Origin: CAYRFU01 sp964423525
GTDB lineage: Bacteria > Vulcanimicrobiota > Xenobia > Xenobiales > JADMJV01
Assembly: GCA_964423525.1 (NCBI GenBank)
Contig: CAYRFU010000001.1
Coordinates: forward strand, 1 to 64,000
Direction: 5' to 3'
Length of the DNA stretch: 64,000 nt
The position numbers were made by a program, and so were the translations under genes. Positions 33,798 through 43,038 of this stretch are shown here, piece after piece. How positions within the stretch are numbered: position 1 is the stretch's first letter; every line of letters begins with the position of its first letter. Below the pieces are notes generated by a model that was given only the letters and a program-made list of their open reading frames with translations, searched no databases and was not told where the DNA came from.

Positions 33798-35246
33798 CTA
33801 GCCTGCCCTGGCGACCCGAAGGGCTTCTTCGGTACTGGTCTGACCGGCAAGAACCTTGGCGGCGGCGTCTTCCATTAAAGACCGCATACCCTTTTTGCGG
33901 GCCAGCTGACCCAATTTCAAAGAGTCTTCCTCGCGAGCGATTCGACTCGACATCTCACCGTCCACTACCATGAGCTCAAAGACGCCCGTTCGACCCCGGT
34001 AGCCGGTGCCCAGACACTCATCACAACCCATCGGACCGAAAATCGAATCCGTCTTAGGGGCCGAGTTCAAGCCCAGTCGCTTCAGTTCGGCTTCGGTCAG
34101 CGTGTAGGGTTCCTTACAGTGTGGACAGAGCCGACGCACCAATCGCTGAGCCAACACGCCGATCAAACAGGAAGACAGCAGATAGGGTGGGACACCCAAG
34201 TCGAGGAGGCGAGTGGCCGCTGAGGGGGCGTCATTGGTATGAAGAGTCGACAAAACCATGTGACCGGTCAAGGCGGCGTGGACCGCAATGTCAGCCGTCT
34301 CGGGATCACGAATCTCACCCACCATCAGGACATCGGGGTCCTGGCGCAATACCGAACGCAAACCTGAAGCGAAGGTCAATCCCACCTTCTCGTTGACTTG
34401 AATCTGTCCCACGCCTGGAACGCGATACTCGACCGGGTCTTCGATGGTGATGAGATTGCAGGTGTCGGAGCGAAGTTTCTCGAGCACCGAGTAAAGGGTG
34501 GTCGTTTTCCCAGAACCGGTCGGCCCTGTCACCAAAAGCAACCCGAAGGGATTGCCGAGAAGATGATTGATCTTGGACTCGGTGTCAGCCAACATTCCGA
34601 CCTGCTCGAGAGTCAACAGCTTCAAGTCTTTCTCTAAGAGACGCATCACGACCCGCTCACCGTGGAGAGTCGGGACTGTCGAGATCCTGACATCGAGTTT
34701 GCGCTCCCCCGAGTGAACGTGGAGACGGCCATCCTGAGGACGACGAGCTTCGGCCAGGTCGAGCTTGGACATCACTTTGAGCCGAGCTGCGATCTGACTG
34801 TGGCGCGAGCGGGGAATGCGGTGGGTCTCGTGGAGCACGCCATCGATCCTCATCCGCACCAACGTTTCTTCCTCGAACGGTTCGACGTGAATATCGGAAG
34901 CTCGCGTTTGCATGGCCTTCAGGAACATAGCGTTGATCAGACGCACCACCGGTGCCCCGGCCGCATCGCCTAAAAGGTCTTGACTCGTATCGATGTTGAG
35001 GTCGCTCGACTCATCCTCTTCGACCAGGTTGGAATCGTCATCCATCACCAAGCTGCGCAGTCGATCGTCGATCTCTTCCGGAGTCATCTTGACCGGACGG
35101 ACATCCTTTTGAAGAGTCAGGCGGATATCTTCAAGGATCTCGCGAGGAGTACCCGGTGCGATGCCAACGCTGAAACGATCCTCTTGTTCCTCCAGAGGAA
35201 CCAGGCGATGGCGCTGCCAGAACTCGATGGGAATAGTGGTGGTCAC
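33798..35246 (-). CDS. gspE: Type II secretion ATPase GspE
   Basis: A 482-aa assembly ATPase in the cytoplasm. The N-terminal T2SSE_N domain (about 1-100) is followed by Walker A GPTGSGKTTT near residue 245, Asp box, and Walker B LMVGEIRDPETADI. The zinc-binding tetracysteine CPHC...CDEC near residues 375-410 is intact. It powers pseudopilus extension. The start overlaps the gspD end by 4 nt. Confidence 0.97.
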   Translation of the reverse strand: MTTTIPIEFWQRHRLVPLEEQEDRFSVGIAPGTPREILEDIRLTLQKDVRPVKMTPEEIDDRLRSLVMDDDSNLVEEDESSDLNIDTSQDLLGDAAGAPVVRLINAMFLKAMQTRASDIHVEPFEEETLVRMRIDGVLHETHRIPRSRHSQIAARLKVMSKLDLAEARRPQDGRLHVHSGERKLDVRISTVPTLHGERVVMRLLEKDLKLLTLEQVGMLADTESKINHLLGNPFGLLLVTGPTGSGKTTTLYSVLEKLRSDTCNLITIEDPVEYRVPGVGQIQVNEKVGLTFASGLRSVLRQDPDVLMVGEIRDPETADIAVHAALTGHMVLSTLHTNDAPSAATRLLDLGVPPYLLSSCLIGVLAQRLVRRLCPHCKEPYTLTEAELKRLGLNSAPKTDSIFGPMGCDECLGTGYRGRTGVFELMVVDGEMSSRIAREEDSLKLGQLARKKGMRSLMEDAAAKVLAGQTSTEEALRVARAG

Positions 35247-37357
35247 TCCTGGATTTCCTCCTGTCGAATGGGCCGAGGGGGGTCGGAAGGGGCTCGGTCG
35301 TAAGGGGAAACGAACTCCTCTTTCTTTCGGGTTTCGCGGATCTCGTGTTGATGGTCACGGGGAGCCCGGTCGCCTTTCAGGAATTCCTGATAAGGCTCGT
35401 CGAGGCGATGGACGTCCTCAGGCTGCTCGATGATATGAGGAGTGAGCGAGATAAAAAGAGTGGTCTTTGCCTCTTCCTTGCGCAGCTCTCGAAAGAGACG
35501 CTGAATCAGAGGAATGTCCCCCAGGAGAGGAACCTTTCGCATGGTCTCGGTGGTTCTTTTCGAGATCAGGCCGCCGATCAGGAAGGTCTGCCCGTCTTTG
35601 ACTGTGACCGTCGTTTTGACCGTACGGTTGGAAATCAGGGGCACAATGTAGCCGAACCCGCCAATATCCTGCTCCAGGAAGTCAGTCACCTCTTGAACCT
35701 CTTGTTCGAGTTCGAGACGAATTTTCTCGGACTGGCTGACATGGGGAGTCACTTTCAGGTTGATCCCAACGTCTCGATAGTCGTAGGTCACGGTCGGCTG
35801 CCCGAAGTTATTGAACTGAGCCCCGGTGGCGAACGGCACCACGTTTCCAACGTTGATCTCAGCTTCCTTGTGATCTTCGGTCATGACCCGCGGGGCTGAG
35901 ATCAGGTTGAAGTCGGAGTTGGTATTTTGACCGGTCAGGAAGGCGAAAAGCTCAGGCACCTCGACATCGCGACCGTTGACTTCGATGGTTCGAGTGCCCG
36001 CCCCAACGCTACCGGCCACGAACTGACCTGAGGCCAAAAACGAGAGGAGACCTTCCTCCGTCAGGCCGCCATTGAAGGTCGAAATGATACCTCCGTCGGT
36101 CAAAACCTGGAAGGCTGCCCCTCGCTCGAGGATCTCGCTGAGAGTCACCTCAGCCACCACTGCGGTGACCAAAATCTGACGCCGAGGCGCATCAAGTTGT
36201 TGGACCAGCGCCACCACCTCTTTGTACTCCGAGGGGGACACATAGAGGACCAGAGAGTTGGTCTCGGGATCGGAGGCGACCTTGGCCGACACGAAAGGAA
36301 GCTTCTCGCCGGACTGGTTCTGAGCGGGAGCTCCCGGTTGCTGGGCACCAGCCGGGTTGCCGGCATCGTTGGCGCTGGCCGTGGCCTGCCTTAGAGCCTG
36401 GGGGTTCTGCTGGAGACGCTGCTGCTGGAGGGCCGCCTTCTCGGAGAGCATCTCAGACAGGATGGTGGCCACGTCCTCGGCCTGCGCATGCTGGAGGGGA
36501 TAAACGTAGAATTTCGGCTCCTGGACGTCTTCTGGTGCCGCCGAGGGAACATCAAGACGCGCCAACAGGCCTTTCACTTCTTTGATCTGCTCGTTCGAAC
36601 CTTGAATCAAGACCGCATTAGCCGCCGGAAAAGCTTTGATCTGGTAACGACCTTCGTTGGTCATACCAGGTCGATTCAGAAGCTGGTCGAGAGTCGGTGC
36701 CACCTCTTCAGCTTGGGCGTATTTGGGAAAAACGACCGAAGTGGCGAAGCCGGGGTGGGCTACGTCGAGATAGCGAGCCACCGAAGAGATACGAGCCACC
36801 ACCTCCGACTTGTCGGCCACGATCAGGGCTTTCCCGGGCTGGTAGGGCTGAACCACGCCAACCTCGGAGAGCAGAGGTCGGATGCTGTTCTGGAGGATGT
36901 TCACGTCGGCATCCTTAAACAGCAGAACCGCCATCGACATCCCTTCGGTCGGGGCCGTACGAGGATTGACCAGCACTTTGGAGTTGGTGCGTGTATCTTT
37001 GAGAGGCACGACCTGAGTGAACCCACTCCTTTCCACGGTGCCGAAACCGTAGCGGCTCAAGGCGACTCGAAAGATCTCCCAGGCTTCATTAGGGGTCACT
37101 TCCCGAGAGGACAGGACCGTCAGACGCCCTTGAACATTCTGATCGAAGACGATGTTTCGTCCCGTCAGCTCCGCCATCAAACGACCCATCAAACGGATAT
37201 CCACATCCTCGTAATTAAGAAGGATGCGGCCGCTCCGAAGCGATTCCGCTCGTCCACCCTCAAGCAATCGAGGAGAGGACTTGGGAGGCGCGGGAGGCTG
37301 GCCCCAGGCTTGCAGCACGCAGATGGCAATCAGTATCACAACAGGGAATCTTTTCAT
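35243..37357 (-). CDS. gspD: Type II secretion outer-membrane secretin GspD
   Basis: A 704-aa secretin. A signal peptide (MKRFPVVILIAICVLQAWG) is followed by N0 (about 45-130) and N1-N3 modules (KAFPAANAVLIQGSN type), then the secretin core with VPFATG and the C-terminal VPLLGDIPLIQRLFR. The ATG at 37357 with GAGGTGAT is used; a start 48 nt upstream would add residues before the signal. It forms the outer-membrane channel. It starts 1 bp after the gspN stop. Confidence 0.96.
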   Translation of the reverse strand: MKRFPVVILIAICVLQAWGQPPAPPKSSPRLLEGGRAESLRSGRILLNYEDVDIRLMGRLMAELTGRNIVFDQNVQGRLTVLSSREVTPNEAWEIFRVALSRYGFGTVERSGFTQVVPLKDTRTNSKVLVNPRTAPTEGMSMAVLLFKDADVNILQNSIRPLLSEVGVVQPYQPGKALIVADKSEVVARISSVARYLDVAHPGFATSVVFPKYAQAEEVAPTLDQLLNRPGMTNEGRYQIKAFPAANAVLIQGSNEQIKEVKGLLARLDVPSAAPEDVQEPKFYVYPLQHAQAEDVATILSEMLSEKAALQQQRLQQNPQALRQATASANDAGNPAGAQQPGAPAQNQSGEKLPFVSAKVASDPETNSLVLYVSPSEYKEVVALVQQLDAPRRQILVTAVVAEVTLSEILERGAAFQVLTDGGIISTFNGGLTEEGLLSFLASGQFVAGSVGAGTRTIEVNGRDVEVPELFAFLTGQNTNSDFNLISAPRVMTEDHKEAEINVGNVVPFATGAQFNNFGQPTVTYDYRDVGINLKVTPHVSQSEKIRLELEQEVQEVTDFLEQDIGGFGYIVPLISNRTVKTTVTVKDGQTFLIGGLISKRTTETMRKVPLLGDIPLIQRLFRELRKEEAKTTLFISLTPHIIEQPEDVHRLDEPYQEFLKGDRAPRDHQHEIRETRKKEEFVSPYDRAPSDPPRPIRQEEIQE

Positions 37358-37358
37358 A

Positions 37359-38093
37359 TCACCTCGGGATAACCGCCCAGCTGGGATTCTCCCATGTACC
37401 TCCAAGTCTCAATGTCCCCCGACCTCGGGGCGACTCAAACGGAAGGCTTCCGTTTAAAAGGGGTGACCCGCCCGCTGGGGGGGTCTCAATATTGACGTTG
37501 CCTGAGGCCGAATACCGGCCCTCACCACCGATCATCTTGAGGTCGATCAAGACTAGGCTCCGGGGTAGCTCGGGTGTGCCGACATTCTGGATCTCGAATG
37601 GACCCCCCAGCTCAACCGAGGCCTCGGGCAGGGGAGGGGGAGGACGAAAATTCGGCATGGAGAGATGGAGCTCCCCACTTCCGGTGCGATTGGTGAGATC
37701 GAGGGTGATAGTGCCTCGAAAACGCGAAACCCCGAACTGGGAGGAGGCCGTATCGACCTCCAGATCTTCCAGGGCGAGTTTCACCTGACGACCGTCGAAC
37801 AGCAACTCAGCCGACCCTTCTTCCTGCTTGAGGTTGGCCCGAATGCCGTCCCGAGTGGGAGCGATTCGAGCTTCAGCCATCTGGAGATTCAAACCCGAAG
37901 ACATCACGATCCGAACGTCTTTGACTCGGACTCCGAAGGGACCGGCCGAGACCGGAGTGTAAGTGACCGAGGCTTTGGTTGCCCGTTCCAGGGTCCTAAC
38001 TGATTTTTTCACCAAAGTGTCGTAAGGAAAACGGATAGCCAGGAACACACTGTAGAGCAGCAAGCCCAACACGATATGGCCGACGATTCTCAT
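37359..38093 (-). CDS. gspN: Type II secretion protein GspN
   Basis: A 244-aa protein. One N-terminal membrane span and a long beta-rich periplasmic part (DVRIVMSSGLNLQMAEARIAP, then GEGRYSASGNVNIETPP) fit GspN, which has an AsmA-like fold. GspN is found in only part of the T2SS loci. Its role is not settled. It lies between gspM and gspD and overlaps the gspM stop by 4 nt. Confidence 0.78.
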   Translation of the reverse strand: MRIVGHIVLGLLLYSVFLAIRFPYDTLVKKSVRTLERATKASVTYTPVSAGPFGVRVKDVRIVMSSGLNLQMAEARIAPTRDGIRANLKQEEGSAELLFDGRQVKLALEDLEVDTASSQFGVSRFRGTITLDLTNRTGSGELHLSMPNFRPPPPLPEASVELGGPFEIQNVGTPELPRSLVLIDLKMIGGEGRYSASGNVNIETPPAGGSPLLNGSLPFESPRGRGTLRLGGTWENPSWAVIPR

Positions 38094-38569
38094 TCCGCTT
38101 CACCGGGGACTCGAACCATCAGCTCGATATCCCACCGGCCGTCGCCGTCCCAGTCGTTGAGGTCCAGACGTTCTAGCATCAAGTTCACTCTGGTCAACTC
38201 TCCGAAAAACCGAACTGTTTGAGCTGGACTGAGCTTGCGAAGCTTGACCGAGGCCCCCGCCCCCTGGGCGTAGCTATCGTTACTGATCAAATTCTTCTCC
38301 AGTCCGATCAAAGCGTTTTGGGCGATCCAGGACCGCAGGTCGGGCCGGTCGTCAGATGAGGGCGGGTCAGGCACCTTCTGATGGAGTTTCTCGACCTCGG
38401 GTAAAAGAGCCAACAGTTGACCTCGCACCTGCTCAAGCTGCTGAATCTCCTGGGCCAGAGCCTGATTGCTTCGGTGGCGGGGCACGGCGTAACCGTAGAC
38501 AAAGACCAACACCAGCACGATCACAACACCGGCTATCACGGCGGGATTGAGAGAGCGTTCGGTAGCCAT
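38090..38569 (-). CDS. gspM: Type II secretion protein GspM (PilO-like)
   Basis: A 159-aa protein with one N-terminal membrane span (VIAGVVIVLVLVFVYGYAV), a coiled coil (about 35-65) and a ferredoxin-like periplasmic domain ending in RWDIELMVRVPGEAE. The layout and place between gspL and gspN fit GspM, which with GspL stabilises the inner-membrane platform. Sequence similarity in this family is always low, so the call relies on context. Confidence 0.8.
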   Translation of the reverse strand: MATERSLNPAVIAGVVIVLVLVFVYGYAVPRHRSNQALAQEIQQLEQVRGQLLALLPEVEKLHQKVPDPPSSDDRPDLRSWIAQNALIGLEKNLISNDSYAQGAGASVKLRKLSPAQTVRFFGELTRVNLMLERLDLNDWDGDGRWDIELMVRVPGEAE

Positions 38570-38571
38570 CT

Positions 38572-39897
38572 CTAAGGCTGGGGCATCCTTCCTTCGATGG
38601 TGAAAAGAAACGTCTGGTCCGCTCCAGGGCGGGTTTTGACTTGCTCGACACCGGTGAAGATCTCGGCCAGGCTACTCTTGATATTCTCGGTCTGGGCCAA
38701 ACCGGTGACCTTGCCCTCAAATTTTACCACTTCATCGTCGAAGGTCACCGACCGCAGATCGGAGCCCTCGTTCTGCTTGAAAGCGGCGGCCGTCCTGCCC
38801 AGAGCCTTCATCAGAGTGGTTGGGGAAGCGGACAGCACGCGGCGACGAGCCTCGACATGCTCTTCCAGTTGCTGAATGATCTCGCTCCCCTCCAGAACGG
38901 CCACATCTCCCACCACCGGTCGAGCGGCTTGCTCGACCACCTCTCGAACCNNNNNNNNNNCCGCCACTCTCTGCTCAGCCAAAGCTCGGTGGCGCACCTC
39001 CAAATTGGCCCCGATCAGACCTAGCAGCAGAGGGGCCCACAACAACCATCCCAGGCCAGGACCTCGGTAAACCTCATGGACCCGTTCTTGAAGAGAAAGC
39101 CTGAGGGCCCCGGGACGCCCTCCCAAAGCCGCTCCGTAGGCTACCACGTGTCGCTCATGGGAGAGAGTGGTCGGGACGGGAAAAGGCAGGATGTCGGCAT
39201 CAGGAAACTGTTTCCGCAAGAATTCCAGTAACCCCGGCATAGCCGAACCGCCACCACAGACCAGAAGATAGCGGTAAGGAAAAGGCTCGGGGATGAAAGC
39301 CTCTTCTAAAAGGTCTGAAAGGAATAACCCCACCTCGCGAAGGTCGGTGCCCTGGGAACACTTCAGATTCTCGGCCGCCTGCTCGTCACCAGCCGTCCGG
39401 ACTAGGCGCCTAGTCAGAGCGTCGCCTCCCCGCAGCAGCACCCTCACCCAATCGACACCACCACCGCCGATAGCACAAAAGGTCGTTCTCCTGGCTCCGA
39501 AATCGACCACCAGGGCGGAGTCGATCTCGGCCACCTGGGCGGCTCGAAGGTAACAGAGAGGCTCGGCATCGAGGAGGACCCCTTTCTCTTCCAGGACGCT
39601 CCCGAGGCTCTCTTTGCGGGCCACCACAGCCCAGGCCTCGTTGCCGTCCTCCAGCCAGTCCCAGGCGGTCTCTTCCAGGGGAAAGGGCAAAGAGTAAGAC
39701 AGTTCTTCCTGGACCACCTGGCGACGAACCTCTTTGCTGGCCACCGGCAGACCGACTCGGCGAAAAGTCAAATCGGCCGAAGAGACGGCTCGTCTAGGCT
39801 TGCCCCCTCCCCCGAGGGTAGCGCTAGCCCCGAACAGTCCGACCGTCACCTCACGACTACCGCGGGCTCCCTCGTCTATACCAGTGAAACGAAACAT
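38572..39897 (-). CDS. gspL: Type II secretion protein GspL (actin-like + membrane anchor), contains an assembly gap
   Basis: A 441-residue frame including a 10-N gap (38951-38960), so its exact length and phase there are unknown. The cytoplasmic ASKHA domain (about 1-280) shows LVVDFGARRTTFCAIGGG and LLVCGGGSAMPGL. One membrane span (LLWAPLLLGLIGANLEV) precedes the periplasmic coiled coil and ferredoxin-like end. GspL binds GspE and GspM. It runs from 2 nt after gspK to 2 nt before gspM. Good call by fold and neighbours. Confidence 0.82.
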   Translation of the reverse strand: MFRFTGIDEGARGSREVTVGLFGASATLGGGGKPRRAVSSADLTFRRVGLPVASKEVRRQVVQEELSYSLPFPLEETAWDWLEDGNEAWAVVARKESLGSVLEEKGVLLDAEPLCYLRAAQVAEIDSALVVDFGARRTTFCAIGGGGVDWVRVLLRGGDALTRRLVRTAGDEQAAENLKCSQGTDLREVGLFLSDLLEEAFIPEPFPYRYLLVCGGGSAMPGLLEFLRKQFPDADILPFPVPTTLSHERHVVAYGAALGGRPGALRLSLQERVHEVYRGPGLGWLLWAPLLLGLIGANLEVRHRALAEQRVAXXXXVREVVEQAARPVVGDVAVLEGSEIIQQLEEHVEARRRVLSASPTTLMKALGRTAAAFKQNEGSDLRSVTFDDEVVKFEGKVTGLAQTENIKSSLAEIFTGVEQVKTRPGADQTFLFTIEGRMPQP

Positions 39898-39898
39898 T

Positions 39899-40891
39899 CT
39901 AGTTGACTTCCCACAGCAGCACCTCGGGAGAGTCCCCTCTGAGCACCACGGCTTCGAGCTTCAAACGACCGGGCCCGTTCTCGACTGCCACCCGAATGCG
40001 GAAGACAGAACTCTTGTAGTCGACCAGGCGTCCCAGTCGGAATGCCAGGTCTTCGTCTACCCCGGGAATCTCCAGCAGGTCGTTCTCCCCTTCAAGCGCC
40101 TCCTCGTCTCGTCGACGGATAATCTCGACCACAATCGAATCGGTTATCCCCTCGTCGAGAGCCAAGAGTATCTCCCTCGGTGCGGTATTCAGGTTGATCT
40201 TTCCTTCCCCGAAAAGGCTAAACCAATCCGACCACTGACTCTGGGCCTTCACGTTGGAACTGGGATCTTGACTGTCTTGTGCACTCCCTACGTTGCCCGC
40301 TAGTTCGCCCGCTAAAGGTAGGGGAAGGGGAAGATTGGGCTGACCCAGGCCCTGAATGTATTGAAACTCGTGGAAGCTATCGATAGGGGCGTTCTTGACA
40401 GGAATCTCATTAAATCCCCGTTCAGTCCCGCCTGGAAGGGGCACAGTATCGGCATCCATCCAATCGATCAAAGACGGGACAGCTCGGTCGGCCGGTTGAC
40501 CGGCCCGCTCCAAGAAGCGCTCCACCAGACCCCTCAGCGCCGTCTCCGCCTCGGTCGCTTCAAACTGCTGGCTAGCATCGCCCTCTTGGGGAACCAGACG
40601 AATAATGGGGATGCGTCGCTCCTCGTCCTGAATCTCGATACGCAGAGCGTGACCTTCCCAATCGAGCGACTGGGGCCCCGTAGCCCACAGGTCTCCGGGA
40701 CCATCGACATCGTCATCGTCGGCTTGAACCAACTGCAAGGCCAGCTCAAAGGCCGAGCGAGCCACCTGGTAGTTCGCTTCACGGCTAGCGATGAAGCGTT
40801 GGTTTCGCTCCAACTGGGTGGCCACGTCGGCCATCTGAGTCGAAAAGGAAAGGGCCACCAAAATCATGCCCAAGACAACAAGAATCACCAT
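39899..40891 (-). CDS. gspK: Type II secretion minor pseudopilin GspK
   Basis: A 330-aa pseudopilus-tip protein. After the hydrophobic N-terminal helix come the large inserted domain (about 100-230) and the KINLNTAPREILLALDEGI motif, diagnostic of GspK. The only start codon, ATG 40891, begins inside the helix (MVILVVLGMIL) and so lacks the cleavage site; the upstream codons in this frame read RDGLQA, a plausible prepilin leader end, but no ATG, GTG or TTG precedes them before a stop. It overlaps gspJ by 7 nt. Confidence 0.88.
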   Translation of the reverse strand: MVILVVLGMILVALSFSTQMADVATQLERNQRFIASREANYQVARSAFELALQLVQADDDDVDGPGDLWATGPQSLDWEGHALRIEIQDEERRIPIIRLVPQEGDASQQFEATEAETALRGLVERFLERAGQPADRAVPSLIDWMDADTVPLPGGTERGFNEIPVKNAPIDSFHEFQYIQGLGQPNLPLPLPLAGELAGNVGSAQDSQDPSSNVKAQSQWSDWFSLFGEGKINLNTAPREILLALDEGITDSIVVEIIRRRDEEALEGENDLLEIPGVDEDLAFRLGRLVDYKSSVFRIRVAVENGPGRLKLEAVVLRGDSPEVLLWEVN

Positions 40892-41478
40892 CGCTTGGAG
40901 ACCATCCCGGGAATGGCGACAAAGCTGACAACTTCGCCCTGCTGCTCGGTCAGGGTGACCCGCACGGCGTAAGGAGGATCTTCATCCTGCCACTCGGTTT
41001 GCCAGACCAACCCGTCGCGCGAGTATTCAAGCTCGAATCGTGCGATGGCAGGGTGGAGCGGTTTCCAGGGGGCCAACTGCTGGTCGCTGGAGGGGCGCAG
41101 ACCTTCCTGACTGCGGTAAGGGAATTCTCGGTAGAGAAGGCCCAATTCCCCTTCCACCTCAGCAATGCGGTAACCCACCTCCACCACTCCTTTGGCCTTC
41201 TGCGCTTTACTGGTGACAAAACGCAGCTCGTCACGCCCCGACTCTCCGGTGCGCACGCCGACCAGACACTGAACCTCGTCCCTCCGGAAAAGCGAACGCA
41301 GCTGCCAACGGAGCTGATCGGCCACCCCGATGAGACGAGCTTTGCGAGCAGCCGCCTCCTGGGCCTGGCGCGTGAAGCGAGCCAACTGGAGAGTGGTGTA
41401 ACCCATCAAGGAGTAAACCAGCACCACAAGCCCCAGCACCACCAGGACCTCAAAAAGGGTGAGGCCGCGCCGATTCAC
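40885..41478 (-). CDS. gspJ: Type II secretion minor pseudopilin GspJ
   Basis: A 197-aa type IV pilin-like protein. The prepilin leader and helix RRGLTLFEVLVVLGLVVLV show the expected Gly before the cleavage point and Glu at +5. The following domain is beta-rich with segments such as ELRFVTSKAQ and YAVRVTLTEQQ. With GspI and GspK it forms the tip complex. It overlaps gspI by 4 nt. Confidence 0.9.
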   Translation of the reverse strand: MNRRGLTLFEVLVVLGLVVLVYSLMGYTTLQLARFTRQAQEAAARKARLIGVADQLRWQLRSLFRRDEVQCLVGVRTGESGRDELRFVTSKAQKAKGVVEVGYRIAEVEGELGLLYREFPYRSQEGLRPSSDQQLAPWKPLHPAIARFELEYSRDGLVWQTEWQDEDPPYAVRVTLTEQQGEVVSFVAIPGMVSKRW

Positions 41479-41843
41479 TGCCGACTCCGTTTGATCCGCA
41501 GTCGGTAGGCGGACAAACTAGCGACCGACCCCCGACCCCCCCGAACGACCACTTGAACCTGCTGAACCCGAGGGTCAGCCGTCACCACTTTGGCATCGAG
41601 TGTGTAGAGATAGCCGTCGATCTCGTCGTCTGAAGTATCCTCCTCTACCACCCCCAGCGCCAGCTTGCGCTCGATCAACTCGGCCGCATAGGCCATAGCT
41701 TGATAGCGCTCAGTGGCCCTGCTGATGCTCAGCATATGAAGGCTGACCGAACGCAGCAACACGCCCAGGGCGAGAGCGGCAATCGAGACCGCGACCAGGA
41801 TCTCAAGCAAACTAAAACCGGCCCTCTGATCTTGAAATTTCAT
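41475..41843 (-). CDS. gspI: Type II secretion minor pseudopilin GspI
   Basis: A 122-aa pseudopilin. The leader and helix AGFSLLEILVAVSIAALALGVLL have Gly|Phe cleavage and Glu at +5. The ATG at 41843 fits the leader length; a TTG at 41861 would add six residues. It is the first minus-strand gsp gene, so the operon promoter should lie in the 85 bp before it. No GspG or GspH gene follows or precedes. Confidence 0.9.
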   Translation of the reverse strand: MKFQDQRAGFSLLEILVAVSIAALALGVLLRSVSLHMLSISRATERYQAMAYAAELIERKLALGVVEEDTSDDEIDGYLYTLDAKVVTADPRVQQVQVVVRGGRGSVASLSAYRLRIKRSRQ

Positions 41844-41928
41844 CAATATCCGTTTCTGCAAACAGTCTCTTGGCCCTCTGTTTCAAGCCCCGCGAAGGAA
41901 CCTGACAGCTGCCAGGGAACCCTCCCCG

Positions 41929-43038
41929 ATGATGAGACCGGCGATTGTTCTCTGGGTTCTGTTATTCACGACATGGGCGTGGGCTCAAACCGACTTCGGT
42001 GACCGCAAAGCCCGAGCAGCAGCTGACGCTCGCTTGGCCGCCAGCTGGATGGCCAAGGCCTATCAGGTGCCGGAACGGGTCCCTCAAGAGATGCTCTTCG
42101 CGGGTTACTCTTACGCTGAGACGATCGTGGCCCTGGCCCTGATGGGAGAGGGAGCCTCTCTCAACGAGGTGTTGGAGTTACGACGCCTGCGGGGCGGCAA
42201 ACGTTGGCGCGAAATCGCCGAAGAAATTCGTATCGATCCCGACCACCTCCCGGAAGCCGTCAAAGCGGTTCTCTGGTTCGGAAGAAACGACGCTCCCCCC
42301 GATGTCCTCCATTTTTTACCTGACGTCTACCCGGGCCTGGTTCACGATCTCAAGATTAGCGCCTTCGAGCCGACCGTCCCCTCAGAAGTCCTGGTCAAGA
42401 GATTCGACCTCTCAGAAAAGGAAGTGAAAGATATCCGGGCCGTTCTCGACGATCCGTTCGGAGTTCCCGACGAGATGTTGACCAAAAGTGCCGGTCGCGG
42501 CCTGATCACAGCCGACTGGGTGATGGCCGGAGTGCTGGCCCACCACAAGCCTCTACCTATGGAATCGATGCTGGCCGCCCGAGTGGGCCAGGACCTTCCT
42601 TGGAATGAAGTGACGCTGGCCTTCGGCCTCCGTCCCGACGTCTTGACCCAGGGTCCCCTGTCGGGCGTCTATCCCCTGTTGACGGGCTCCTCCAAGAACA
42701 CTGTCTTGACCGCCCGTCGGCGAACTCGTTTCCCGCGCCAACTTTCGCTCCACTACGACCTGGAAAGGCTTACCCCTGGAGAACGCCGAGCCCTGGCCCC
42801 CCTTCTCTACTCGTGTTACAAGGCTTCCCAATCAGAAGTGGCTATGCTGAACGAACGCAACCTTGAGCTGGCTGAAACCGGTATCGCCCTGGCTCTGGCT
42901 CGCAATTCAGAGCTCGAGCTCGACCAGGTTTTGGTCCACCTCGACAAAGGGGAGAGTTTCTCAGACGTGATCACTCGTTTCCATATCGACATGACGGGGC
43001 AGGATGCCGTGCTGGCCTCCATAAGAGTAAGAGAATGA
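41929..43038 (+). CDS. Secreted uncharacterised protein with three internal repeats, gspC operon
   Basis: A 369-aa protein with a signal peptide (MMRPAIVLWVLLFTTWAWA). Three diverged repeats of about 54 residues are visible at about 54-107, 186-240 and 306-358: a helix with ALAL or a close match, a VL pair, Trp or Phe followed by E/D-I/V, and a final [IL]-x-P-x-x-L-like end (EIRIDPDHL, AFGLRPDVL, RFHIDMTG). The start lies 68 bp from the divergent gspI end. It overlaps gspC by 4 nt, so it belongs to the secretion locus. I know no matching family. Confidence 0.6.
   Translation: MMRPAIVLWVLLFTTWAWAQTDFGDRKARAAADARLAASWMAKAYQVPERVPQEMLFAGYSYAETIVALALMGEGASLNEVLELRRLRGGKRWREIAEEIRIDPDHLPEAVKAVLWFGRNDAPPDVLHFLPDVYPGLVHDLKISAFEPTVPSEVLVKRFDLSEKEVKDIRAVLDDPFGVPDEMLTKSAGRGLITADWVMAGVLAHHKPLPMESMLAARVGQDLPWNEVTLAFGLRPDVLTQGPLSGVYPLLTGSSKNTVLTARRRTRFPRQLSLHYDLERLTPGERRALAPLLYSCYKASQSEVAMLNERNLELAETGIALALARNSELELDQVLVHLDKGESFSDVITRFHIDMTGQDAVLASIRVRE

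Noticed and set aside
36488..37372. 294-codon plus-strand frame opposite gspD
   Set aside because: It is complementary to conserved secretin sequence and has no start signal or known motif.
38941..38970. Frameshift in gspL at the N run
   Set aside because: The ten N are a scaffold placeholder, so phase and length cannot be judged; the protein reads correctly on both sides.
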